A DNA stretch of 38,262 nucleotides, taken from JADKIH01 sp031427625. GTDB taxonomy: Bacteria > Bacteroidota > Bacteroidia > AKYH767-A > 2013-40CM-41-45. The DNA lies in contig JANPNV010000033.1 in assembly GCA_031427625.1 (NCBI GenBank), forward strand, positions 1 through 38,262, given 5' to 3'. Made by a program: the position numbers and the translations under genes. This document shows, piece after piece, positions 1-9,300 of the stretch (within the stretch, counting starts at the first letter, position 1; every line of letters starts with the position of its first letter). The notes beneath the pieces are model-generated. The model was not told the origin of the DNA. It ran no database searches and saw nothing but the letters and a program-made list of their open reading frames with translations.

Positions 1-323
<323 letters not shown>

Positions 324-443
324 TTATCGGATAACTTCCTAAGTTTTTGTTTGTTTGTTTTCTTTCTTTAATATGTCTGTCTATTTATGATTGTATTTTG
401 AAGATCTTTTTCTTCAATTTCCACTCTAATAATATTCAAAAAT

Positions 444-558
444 ACTATGGTGACTTTAGCGTTGGTGTCCACCTCTTCCCATTCCGAACAGAGTAGTTAA
501 GCCCAACAGCGCAGATGGTACTGGAGTTACTTCCGGGAGAGTATGTCGTTGCCGTACT
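444..558 (+). rRNA. rrf: 5S ribosomal RNA
   Basis: A complete 5S rRNA of about 115 bases. The hallmark loop B/C segment CCACCTCTTCCCATTCCGAA, then CAGAGTAGTTAAGCCC and GATGGTACTG, are all present, matching the Bacteroidota 5S pattern. The ends pair as helix I (ACTATGGTGAC with GTTGCCGTACTT, allowing G-U pairs). It lies about 120 bases after the 23S gene, the normal rrs-rrl-rrf order, and is followed at once by a terminator. End coordinates are set from helix I and are good to a few bases. Confidence 0.95.
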
Positions 559-561
559 TAT

Positions 562-599
562 AAACCCTCACTTTCGAAAGATCGTGGGGGTTTTTTTTT
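562..599 (+). terminator. Intrinsic terminator of the rRNA operon
   Basis: A ten-base stem (AAACCCTCAC at 562-571 with GTGGGGGTTT at 584-593, one G-U pair) encloses a 12-base loop and runs into nine T residues. It sits four bases after the 5S 3' end, where transcription of the rRNA operon should stop. Confidence 0.9.
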
Positions 600-600
600 A

Positions 601-769
601 AATCTAAAATCTGAAATCGTACATCTGAAATCTGAGATAGTTTTGATTTGAGATTTCAGATGTACTCCGGATAGCTATCGGGATTTAGATTTTCGATCGG
701 AAGAGATCTCAGATTTCAGATATGGGATTTAAGATTTTCGATCGGGATGGGCGATCTCAGATCAACGAT
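601..769. repeat. Left AT-rich repeat block beside the four-helix-bundle gene
   Basis: A stretch built from variants of TCTGAAATCT / AGATTTCAGA and GATTTTCGATCGG. Bases 612-638 are an exact 27-base copy of 1219-1245 on the other side of the small gene. An inverted pair TCTGAAATCT (624-633) and AGATTTCAGA (651-660) can form a hairpin. A GATAGCTATC palindrome lies near 671-682. Two imperfect tandem units beginning GATTTTCGATCGG and ending GATCTCAGAT follow, near 688-762. No coding potential is seen here. Confidence 0.85.
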
Positions 770-1132
770 TTAAGATCTGAGTTTTTTTTGAATGGTATTC
801 AGGCGGGCTACAAAAATTGAAATCAGTTCATCACTCTCTTTTATTGCTATATGTACCTCTTCTTCTTTGTTAAATTGACGTGATCGTAAAATAATTTTCA
901 GACATATATTGCTTTCTCTTAATTCTTTCAGAACTATCTTCAGCTTGTGAATGAAATCTCTCGTCGACTCAGCACTCTGTGCTTCACCATATTTTAGCGC
1001 CGGCGAAGTTCCTGATCGCATTAACTGATTCGCTAAATGATTTGCTGCCTTTGTATCAGACATTGCCTGAACCATTGTGATTATCATCACGGCAAAGCTT
1101 ATTAGGCGCTCCTCAAGTTCTTTTTTATTCAT
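770..1132 (-). CDS. Four-helix-bundle protein, S23/IVP-like
   Basis: A small protein of 120 residues, all-alpha by composition, from the Bacteroidota 'four helix bundle protein' group. That group includes proteins encoded in 23S rRNA intervening sequences and resembles Avd of diversity-generating retroelements. Landmarks are ELEERLISFAVMI near the start, the small-residue stretch HLANQLMRSGTSPALKYGEA in the middle, and a C-terminal helix with an IKESDELI-like pattern. No catalytic residues are expected; nucleic-acid association has been suggested for relatives, but the role is unknown. I chose the ATG at 1132; the reading frame is open upstream to 1186, but that extension (MYDLQSRF...) is lysine- and aromatic-rich and lacks family similarity. 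The gene stands alone between two blocks of related repeats, about 200 bases beyond an rRNA operon, so it looks like an inserted cassette. Confidence 0.85.
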   Translation of the reverse strand: MNKKELEERLISFAVMIITMVQAMSDTKAANHLANQLMRSGTSPALKYGEAQSAESTRDFIHKLKIVLKELRESNICLKIILRSRQFNKEEEVHIAIKESDELISIFVARLNTIQKKLRS

Positions 1133-1210
1133 AATTATTTTGAATTTTATTTTTTGCAATTTAAATCTGCTTTGTAAGTCATACAACCACTATATGCGAC
1201 TTATGAAAAT

Positions 1211-1300
1211 TTGAAATTTGAAATCGTACATCTGAAATCTGAGATGTACGATTTTAGATTTTCGAATGGAAGAGAGATTTCAGATGTGCGGTTTTGGATT
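1211..1300. repeat. Right repeat block beside the four-helix-bundle gene
   Basis: Bases 1219-1245 repeat 612-638 exactly, in the same orientation. Here the copy also forms a perfect 13-base inverted repeat: AAATCGTACATCT (1221-1233) against AGATGTACGATTT (1242-1254) with an eight-base loop. A GATTTTCGAATGG...GAGATTTCAGATG unit follows, resembling the tandem units left of the gene. The remaining gap up to the next gene holds only the stem-loop repeat and a promoter, listed separately. Confidence 0.85.
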
Positions 1301-1363
1301 TTCCAATTTTGATAGTAACAATCAGGGGTTTGTTGTTGCTATGAATCTCTGAGTGTGATACGT

Positions 1364-1425
1364 GTCGTCGCACGACTGATGTTTGATGCATTTGTGAAAC
1401 GTCGGACGTACTTCGTCCATCACCA
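1364..1425 (-). repeat. Stem-loop repeat related to the element near 23.7 kb
   Basis: Two short hairpins: GTCGT-CGC-ACGAC (1364-1376) and GGACG-TACTT-CGTCC (1404-1418). The stretch TGATGCATTTGTGAAACGT followed by the second hairpin matches the reverse complement of 23723-23764 in order and content (TGATGCATTT...AAACGT...TTCG...GTC). I read this as a degenerate member of a dispersed intergenic repeat family. The strand is given relative to the 23.7-kb copy and is arbitrary. Confidence 0.5.
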
Positions 1426-1433
1426 CAATAGCA

Positions 1434-1464
1434 TTGACAAATCACCACAAAAACCTTATCTTTC
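1434..1464 (+). promoter_or_regulatory. Candidate promoter for the M36 protease gene
   Basis: TTGACA (1434-1439) is followed after 17 bases by TATCTTTC (1457-1464), which matches the Bacteroidota -7 box TAnnTTTG at seven of eight positions. Transcription would start near 1471, about 22 bases before the ATG at 1493. This is by eye only. Confidence 0.45.
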
Positions 1465-1492
1465 TACATATTCAAAGTAGATTTTATTGTTT

Positions 1493-4400
1493 ATGGGAAT
1501 AACAAGCATATTTATAAGAGTTTTTAGGATTATTATGCCCATATTATTGGTCTCGTCCAGCCTTTTTGGTCAGGATGAAAATGAATTGATCGATACTTAT
1601 CTGAAAAATGAGCAAATAAAAAATAACTGGCTTACAAGTGATATTAAGGACTACTTTATTTCCGATCGGTATTTTGATAAGTCCACAAATCTCACTCATA
1701 CTTATATTCAACAGAAGCATAATCACATCCAGGTTTACAATGCAATAAGCGTTTTCTTAATCAGGGATAATAAGGTTCTTTACTTCAAATCGGGAATCAC
1801 TAGCCAACTTCAAAAAAAAGTAAATGCAGAAAAGCCTATAATCAGTTCTACTGATGCTATACACTTTGCGCTTCTGTATCTGAAGAAAAATGAAAATGTT
1901 CAGCCTGAGTTAATAAGTTATGATGCATCCTTAAATAAATATATTTACAATGCTCCGGCAATTTCAACCAGTCCTGTAACGGTTCAACTTGTTTACCGGG
2001 AATCAGGAGAAAAATTTCTCCTCTCATGGAATGTAAGCATCGAATTGAAAAATGAACCTCATTGGTGGAATATCAGAATTGACGCTCTCAAAGGTGAGTA
2101 TATCGATAAAAATGATTTTACTGTTGAATGTAAAATTAATGATGACAGTGAATCTTCGGAAAGTATTTCTTCAAATACTTCCTCATACGCATCTGCTTTT
2201 TTTTCTGTTCCTGAATATAATATTTTCCCATTCCCTTTAGAAGCTCCTTCATTCGGGAACCGCACTCTTTTGTCTGATCCTTCTGATCCTGTGGCCTCTC
2301 CTTATGGATGGCACGATATAAATGGAGTAGTTGGTGAGGAATTCACAATTACACGCGGAAATAATGTGCATGCGTATGAAGATGCAAACAATGACGATCT
2401 TCCAGGATATTCTCCTGATGCAGGGACAGGACTCTCATTTAATTATCCATTCACTGCCTATGCTGCTCCATTAACTAATCAGGATGCCTCGCTAACGAAT
2501 CTCTTTTATACTAACAATGCCATACACGATTATCTTTATCCTTTAGGATTTAATGAGACAGCCGGAAATTTTCAGCAGAACAATTATGGTTCTGGCGGAA
2601 TCGGGAATGATTATGTAAAAGCTGAAGGTTTCGATGGATCCGGAACCAACAATGCAAATTTTTCTACACCGCCGGACGGTTTCTCAGGTCGAATGCAAAT
2701 GTATTTATGGAATGGGAATCAGACAATTTGCACGAATCTCAATGTATCGTCAACTACTTATAGTGGTCCGATGTCTGTAGGCATCGCTGCCTTTAGTCCG
2801 GCCGCAAGTGTTACTGCAAATTTAATTTTAGTGAATGATGGTGTCGGAACGGTTACTGATGCATGTACTGCAATAACAAATAATATTATTGGGAAAGTGG
2901 CGCTCATCGATCGGGGAACATGTAATTATATCAGCAAAGCACAAGCCGCTCAGGCAGCTGGGGCTGTCGGAGTAATTATTGCAAACAATGTTTCCGGAGC
3001 AGCACCGGCAATGACAGGAACTCCTACACTATCCATTCCATGTGTTTCTGTTTCTCAAGCGAATGGGAATACGCTTAAATCGTCACTCCTGAGTGGCGTT
3101 GTAAGTGTTACTATTAATACATGTTTGAACAATCAGATCGATGGTTCTTTTGACAATGGAATAGTTGCACATGAATATGGTCATGGTCTCTCGAATAGAT
3201 TAACAGGAGGGCCATCACAAGCTGGTTGTTTAAGTAATAATGAAAATGGCGGAGAAGGCTGGAGTGACTGGCTTGCATTGATGATGACTATCGAACCCGG
3301 TGATCAGGGTGCTAATGCAAGAGGAATCGGAACATATGCAAAAGGTCAGCCGGTAACAGGAGCCGGAATCAGAAGGTATCCGTATTCTACCAATATGAGT
3401 ATTAATCCTCAGACTTATGGAAATCTTGCATTGAACACTGAGATACATGCCATAGGAGAAATATGGTGTGATGCTGTATGGGACATGTCATGGTCTTTGA
3501 TTGACCAATATGGATTTAATAATAACCCCTTTAATACAACTGCCGGAAATAATATTGCCATGCGACTTGTTTTGGAAGGAATGAAACTTCAACCATGTGG
3601 TCCAGGTTTTCTTGATTCCAGAGATGCCATTCTTCTTGCTGATGCAATTCTTTACAACAATGCTCACCGATGTTTGATCTGGCAGGCATTTGCCCGGCGC
3701 GGAATGGGTTCAAACGCAAGTCAGGGAAGTGCAAATATTGCTGGTGATGAAACTGAAGGATTTAATCTTCCTGCGTTTTGTCTGCCACCTACACAAAAAC
3801 CTGTTGCGGCTTTTGCGTCTGATGTATCCGGTATTTCTTGTGGAGGAACAATAAAGTTTACCGATCAGTCAGTCCAGGCATTTGAATGGTTATGGAATTT
3901 TGGAGATCAGTCAACATCTACTTTACAAAATCCTTCACATATATTTACAACACCGGGAACGTATTCTGTGAAACTTATAGTTACCAATCCACTTGGAAGT
4001 GATTCAATAATTCATTCGATCACAGTATCCCCTAATTTTTCTGTCGACGTTACAGCCACTCCTGAAGTTGTTTGCAATGGAGATGAAGTAAATCTTGCTG
4101 CTGTTGCAACAGGTGCAACGAATCGCTCATATACCGTTTCAGGAATTCCGTATGCTCCCTTATCAGGCACTGGGACGTCAGTTACTCTCGCCGATGATGC
4201 AATGAGTTCTGTACAACCAATCGGATTTACATTTAATTTTTTCGGACAGAATTATACCAGTTTTTATTTATCATCGAACGGTTTCATCACATTCAGTCCG
4301 ATGATGCCTGCGACTCCTGTTTATGGCGAAGCGATCCCGTCTATTGCTGATCCGGATAATTTTATTGCACTTTCATGGAATGATCTGAATCCGCAAAATG

Positions 4401-5443
4401 CCGGAAGTTCGATCAGTTATTTTCTTACAGGCAGTGCACCCTCCAGAAAGTTAGTTGTAAGATATTCTACATCTCATTATGGCGGCACAACTTTACCGTT
4501 TGTTGTTCAGGCTATTTTATATGAAACGACAAACGTTATTGAAATTCATACTACTATAATTAGCGACGCTTCAGCGTATGATCCTTCTGCAACTACTACT
4601 CAGGGTGTGGAGAATGCCGATGGCAGCAGAGGCGTACCAGTTCCGGGAAGAAACGGAGCAATTTTTTCAGCATCGAATGATGCTTTTCGATTTACTCCAT
4701 TTATTCCTTATTCATATTCTTGGTTTCCCGGAAATCTCGATGGGCCTATTCAATCAGTTACACCATCATCATCCGGATCATATTCTGTAAATGTATCTGA
4801 TGGTACTTCCTGTGTTGTTACCTATAATACGCCTTCAATAACTGTATATCCAAATTGCCTCCCATTAAATGTGAAATTATTTTTAGAAGGATATTATTTA
4901 GGCAACTCTATGATGCAGCCAGTTTTATTAAACCAAGCTGTACTTAATGCAACAACTTTTGAAACCGATACTGTAATTGTTGAATTGCATGATGATAATG
5001 ATCCGGCATTAATTCTTGATGCTACATCAGCAATTTTAAATACAGATGGAACCTTAAACTGTATGTTCCATTCTGCTTCCCCATTAACTTCATACTGGCT
5101 TGTGGTAAGGCATCGCAACAGCATTGAAACCTGGAGTTCAAATACAATCTTTTTAAATACATCAGGAAATGGTTATGATTTTACTACGGCCATTTCAAAT
5201 GCATATGCAGATAATCAGAAGGATGTTTTCAATGAAGGAATCTGGTCCATGATTAGCGGCGATTTAAATCAGGATGGATTCGTAGATATTTTTGATTTCC
5301 CGCAATATGATTTGGATAATCAGAATTTTGTAAATAATGTATATGCACTTACTGATCTTAATGGTGATGGATTTGTAGATATTTTTGATTTCCCTCTATA
5401 TGATATGAACAACCAGAATTTCATTATGTCAATACATCCATAA
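1493..5443 (+). CDS. Secreted M36 (fungalysin-type) metalloprotease with dockerin-like C-terminus
   Basis: A zinc endopeptidase of 1316 residues. Order of parts: signal peptide (about 1-25, ending near SLFG), FTP-type inhibitory propeptide (about 40-110), and the M36 catalytic region, which starts near ASPYGWHD and carries HEYGH (H560, E561, H564) with E588 of GGEGWSDW as likely third ligand. A PA domain (about 440-545) is inserted inside the catalytic region. Then come a PKD domain (about 770-846), beta-rich sequence, and a C-terminal module from about 1124: a LFLEGYYLGN beta domain containing HRNSIETWS, ending in two near-identical calcium loops (DLNQDGFVDIFDF and DLNGDGFVDIFDF). No canonical T9SS tail is present. 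I chose the ATG at 1493; a TTG two codons upstream is also in frame. Its paralogue at 9867-13598 has the same core but a T9SS tail instead. Confidence 0.93.
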   Translation: MGITSIFIRVFRIIMPILLVSSSLFGQDENELIDTYLKNEQIKNNWLTSDIKDYFISDRYFDKSTNLTHTYIQQKHNHIQVYNAISVFLIRDNKVLYFKSGITSQLQKKVNAEKPIISSTDAIHFALLYLKKNENVQPELISYDASLNKYIYNAPAISTSPVTVQLVYRESGEKFLLSWNVSIELKNEPHWWNIRIDALKGEYIDKNDFTVECKINDDSESSESISSNTSSYASAFFSVPEYNIFPFPLEAPSFGNRTLLSDPSDPVASPYGWHDINGVVGEEFTITRGNNVHAYEDANNDDLPGYSPDAGTGLSFNYPFTAYAAPLTNQDASLTNLFYTNNAIHDYLYPLGFNETAGNFQQNNYGSGGIGNDYVKAEGFDGSGTNNANFSTPPDGFSGRMQMYLWNGNQTICTNLNVSSTTYSGPMSVGIAAFSPAASVTANLILVNDGVGTVTDACTAITNNIIGKVALIDRGTCNYISKAQAAQAAGAVGVIIANNVSGAAPAMTGTPTLSIPCVSVSQANGNTLKSSLLSGVVSVTINTCLNNQIDGSFDNGIVAHEYGHGLSNRLTGGPSQAGCLSNNENGGEGWSDWLALMMTIEPGDQGANARGIGTYAKGQPVTGAGIRRYPYSTNMSINPQTYGNLALNTEIHAIGEIWCDAVWDMSWSLIDQYGFNNNPFNTTAGNNIAMRLVLEGMKLQPCGPGFLDSRDAILLADAILYNNAHRCLIWQAFARRGMGSNASQGSANIAGDETEGFNLPAFCLPPTQKPVAAFASDVSGISCGGTIKFTDQSVQAFEWLWNFGDQSTSTLQNPSHIFTTPGTYSVKLIVTNPLGSDSIIHSITVSPNFSVDVTATPEVVCNGDEVNLAAVATGATNRSYTVSGIPYAPLSGTGTSVTLADDAMSSVQPIGFTFNFFGQNYTSFYLSSNGFITFSPMMPATPVYGEAIPSIADPDNFIALSWNDLNPQNAGSSISYFLTGSAPSRKLVVRYSTSHYGGTTLPFVVQAILYETTNVIEIHTTIISDASAYDPSATTTQGVENADGSRGVPVPGRNGAIFSASNDAFRFTPFIPYSYSWFPGNLDGPIQSVTPSSSGSYSVNVSDGTSCVVTYNTPSITVYPNCLPLNVKLFLEGYYLGNSMMQPVLLNQAVLNATTFETDTVIVELHDDNDPALILDATSAILNTDGTLNCMFHSASPLTSYWLVVRHRNSIETWSSNTIFLNTSGNGYDFTTAISNAYADNQKDVFNEGIWSMISGDLNQDGFVDIFDFPQYDLDNQNFVNNVYALTDLNGDGFVDIFDFPLYDMNNQNFIMSIHP

Positions 5444-5477
5444 AGCTGAAATTATTTTTAATTGGATTTTATTTTTA

Positions 5478-6200
5478 CTATTCTTCCTTTAATACTACAC
5501 CGCAATTCTGTCCTTCCGGAATATCAGATATCCTAAATCCATTTGTTTCGAAAAAATGTGGATTAATTTCTTCCGGGTGAATATCTGTAATTTGTAAAGT
5601 GTATGCATCTCCGGTCAATTTACTTTTTGAGGTAACCTCAAGTATCATCTGCTTTTTGGTTTCAAATAAAAACCAATCTCCTTTTCTAACGTATTCATTC
5701 ATCATGCCGCAGTGACTAAGTAGAAGATATATTTTCCCGAGATTAAAATCTATCTTATCAGTAACCCATATTTCAGAATGATATTTATCGGTATCAATAA
5801 TAATTTTATTACAATTATATCCATCAATTAATTTCTTAATATTCGTAGAATGTGCTTCAATATTAATTTTTGATTTCTTTTTCTCCCGGAACATATCTGC
5901 GGCATGAATTCGAGACCCCTGTTTCACTTTATTAAATTCCATCAACATTGTCCATGTACTGTCTTTCATGTCAAACAGCACCCTTTTACTTACTCCTTTT
6001 TTAATCATATCGTCCTGTATTTCCATTGCCATTCGCCCGCCGGCCTGAGCGGGTTCGATATTCCAAAGCATTGGGAAGTCATTATTGTCCTGAGAAGATG
6101 ACTGAAAAGTCAATAGAAAACTGCCGGTATACGCTTGTTGGGCATTTATTTCAATAGAAATGAATAGAAATGTTAAAAGGATGATTTGATTAATTTTCAT
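5478..6200 (-). CDS. DUF4412-like exported protein
   Basis: A 240-residue exported protein. The first 20 residues (MKINQIILLTFLFISIEINA) are a clear Sec signal peptide. The mature part begins with a beta strand, YTGSFLLTFQSS, followed by a WNIEPAQAGGRMAMEIQD segment and SKRVLFDMKDSTWTMLMEF, the pattern of DUF4412 proteins, which are beta-rich, probably periplasmic or outer-membrane associated, and of unknown function. No catalytic motif, lipobox or sorting domain is visible. It lies convergent to the M36 protease before it, and divergent from the surface protein after it across a 125-base gap that must hold both promoters. The family call is moderately sure; no reaction can be given. Confidence 0.65.
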   Translation of the reverse strand: MKINQIILLTFLFISIEINAQQAYTGSFLLTFQSSSQDNNDFPMLWNIEPAQAGGRMAMEIQDDMIKKGVSKRVLFDMKDSTWTMLMEFNKVKQGSRIHAADMFREKKKSKINIEAHSTNIKKLIDGYNCNKIIIDTDKYHSEIWVTDKIDFNLGKIYLLLSHCGMMNEYVRKGDWFLFETKKQMILEVTSKSKLTGDAYTLQITDIHPEEINPHFFETNGFRISDIPEGQNCGVVLKEE

Positions 6201-6325
6201 TGGGGCAGGGTCGGAAAGATTATGTTTGATTCTACAGTATTTAATTTTATTTTAGTATTGAATTAGCGAGTTGTCAGGGCTAATTTCCTCCTGAAAGTTT
6301 CAACACAAAAATATAAACACACATT

Positions 6326-9300
6326 ATGAATTATTTTTATTCTGCATACTTAAAGGTATTCTTATTAATTTGTTTATTCCTCAAAATTAATTTTCTTTTT
6401 GCTCAAACAAATCCTTCCGCACAATCAATTCCATATTCTCAGAATTTTAATACCCTTTCAGCTTCATCTTCGACTTTTCCGGCAGGTTGGCAAGGATGGA
6501 TTCTATCTGCTTCCGGAACAACAACAACGTTTAGTATTGTCGCGCCAATTTTAGATTCTATATTAACACCTTCCAGTAATGCTTCAATAAATGCAAAAAG
6601 CATTCATAATTATAATACAAAAATCGGAATGCTTGGCCTGTCAACAGCCGATCCTGCACTTTGTCTTGCATTTGTTACAACAGGGATAAGTAGTGTTCAA
6701 ATCTCTCATAATATAATGACGATTCGTAATCCATTTAATGGAAGTACGAATACACGCTTCAATCAGGTTGATTTGCAATACAGAGTTGGCGCGTCAGGAA
6801 ACTTCACTTCCGTTTCCGGAATAACTAATGGTATTTATCAAAACAATACAACTCTTCAGATCGGAGCTGTAACGACAGCACAGAATACTCAATTCAAATC
6901 ATTCATACTTCCTTCGGCATGTAACAACCAGCCGCTCGTTCAGGTGAGGTGGGTTATCCGCGACTTTTCCGGTATAGGTGAGCGACCAGGTTTTGCCATT
7001 GATGATATTTTTGTTTGTTCTGCAGTTACAACTCCCTTCATTTCCGTCACTGGGCCATCTGCCTTTTGTGCCGGAAGTAATGCTACTTATAACTCAGTAA
7101 TTACAGGTGGCGGAACTAATCCTTCTTATCAATGGAAAAAGAATGGGATTAACATTGCGACGGGTTCAACTACTAATTTATCGGGATTATTAGTTGGAGA
7201 TCAGATACAATGTGTGTTAACATCGAACGCAAATTGTGTAACCTCTTTTATCGCTACATCAAATACAATTACAATTGGATCGGTAAATTCTTCACCTGTT
7301 ATTTCCGGAGCAGTAATCTCAAATGTTAGTTGCCCGGGTGCAAAGAATGGAGCCATTAATATAACTGTCACAGGCGGAAGTCCTCCGTATACAATCTGTT
7401 GGGATACAACTAACATTGTAAACGGGTCGATGTACGGTGTGACGGTTGGAACTAAAACTGCAGCCCATCCTTTCCCGGGTGGAATTGGCGTCGCTTATTA
7501 CATTGATGGTTTGCAGGCGAAGGAGCTTATTCTTACAAAGGGAATTCAATATGTATTTAATATTGCCACTCCCGGGCATCCCTGGCATATATCAACAGAC
7601 TCTCTGGGCGGTAATGCAAATAATTTTGTGACAAGCGGACAGTCTGGCTCAGTATCGGGAACACAAACAGGAACAGTAACATTTACTCCTAACAATTCTC
7701 ATCCGTCGACATTATATTATCCATGTGCTTTTCATCAATGGATGGGCGGTAGAATAAGAGTTCGTAGTGGGTATTGTGTGGAAGATCCGTCCGGATTGAA
7801 GGCGGGAATTTATAATGTTATTGTATCTGATGCTAATGGCTGTACAACATCAGGACAATATACTGTTAACGAACTACCATCACCTGTTTCATTATCGGCT
7901 GATATTGTCGATGCTGTCTGTGGGCGGACAGGCTCCATTGATCTTCATATTCAGGGAGGCAGCCCTCCATACACTGTTCTTTGGGATACATTGAACAAAA
8001 TTAATGGACCTGGTTTTGGTGTAATGGTTGGTGCAAAGACACCTTCAAATCCTTATTTTAATCTTGGTAATCCTTCATGTTTTTATATTAATGGAATTGA
8101 AGCTCCCGCAATTACATTGGTAAGAGGAATTAATTACAATTTCAATATAATGAATCCCGGCCATCCTTGGCATATATCGACTGATTCTATCGGTGGTAAT
8201 TCAAGTGGATTAGTAACGGCCGGACAAAGCGGCGCTCCAAACGACAATGGTCTCGTAACATTTACTCCGGCATTGGTTCATCCTAATCTTCTCCGTTATG
8301 ATTGTGCGGCTCATCAATACATGGGCTATAACATAGATGTTTTCAATGGCTATTTATCTGAAGATCTTAACGCCTTTGAGGCAGGGACTTATTCGGTAAT
8401 TGTGACTGATGCAAATGGATGCAGTTCGAATTCTACTTTTATTATAAATGGAAGTCCATATACAATTAAAGGCACTATTACTTCCATATTGGATGCAAGT
8501 TGTTTTGGCAATGCCGATGGCCAGATTGATATTGAACCTAGTGAAGGCGTTTCGCCATATACACTTTCTGGAAGTGGACCTATTATTATTGTTATTGTTC
8601 AGTCCAAAAACCACTCACACCCGCAGTTTGGTACAGGTAGCGGAAATGGTTATGTAATCGATGGCATGCAGGGAAAAGAGATAACGCTGATCAGAGGCTT
8701 GACATATTCATTTTCTGTTCTTGCACCCGGACATCCGTTCTTTATCTCCACAAGTTTAACAGGTGGCCCATCGAATCTCGCCTCAGAAGTAACACATGGT
8801 GTAGTGAATAGTATGGTTACAAATGGCACACTTTTCTTTACTCCTGATAATACTCATCCTAATTTATTGTATTATCAATGTGCCGCCCACAATAATATGG
8901 GTTGGAAGATTAACATTATTGATCAGGCTCCTGATGCTGATCTTTTGAATTGTATGGCAGGAAATTATTCTCTCACAGTTACCGATGTAAATAGTTGTTC
9001 AACAAGTTCTGTTTTGAATATTACAATCAATGAGCCCGCTGCAAATATTTTTTATTATGATGGCGACAATGATGGATTTGGAATTTCAAGTGAATCAGCT
9101 CTTGGTTGCAATCCGCCAGCCGGATTTGTTTTTAGTCCCGGCGATTGTAACGATGCTAACACTTTAATAAATCCAGGTGCAACAGAAATTTGTAATGGCA
9201 TCGACGACAATTGCAATGGGCAAATTGATGATGGTGTTTTATGTGGCACCAATTTAAATCTAACGGTATTCATTCAGGGATTTTATCTCGGAGGCATGCA

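Noticed and set aside
324..443. A tRNA in the 23S-5S spacer
   Set aside because: The spacer is T-rich without cloverleaf arms or a TTCGA-type T loop.
1133..1186. N-terminal extension of the four-helix-bundle protein to 1186
   Set aside because: The upstream 18 codons are AT-rich, not family-like, and an ATG at 1132 gives the normal start.
601..1300. A CRISPR array in the repetitive region next to the rRNA operon
   Set aside because: Repeats are irregular in length and spacing, inverted as well as direct, and spacers are not unique sequences; no cas genes are present.
1254..1448. A 64-codon minus-strand frame in the gap before the first M36 protease
   Set aside because: It overlaps the repeat block, the stem-loop repeat and the likely promoter, has no recognisable protein pattern and is rich in His, Ser and Cys as expected from chance translation.
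4865..5443. A cellulosome system based on the dockerin-like loops
   Set aside because: No cohesin, scaffoldin or glycosidase is seen, and the loops are part of a larger Bacteroidota C-terminal module also found on a non-enzymatic protein.
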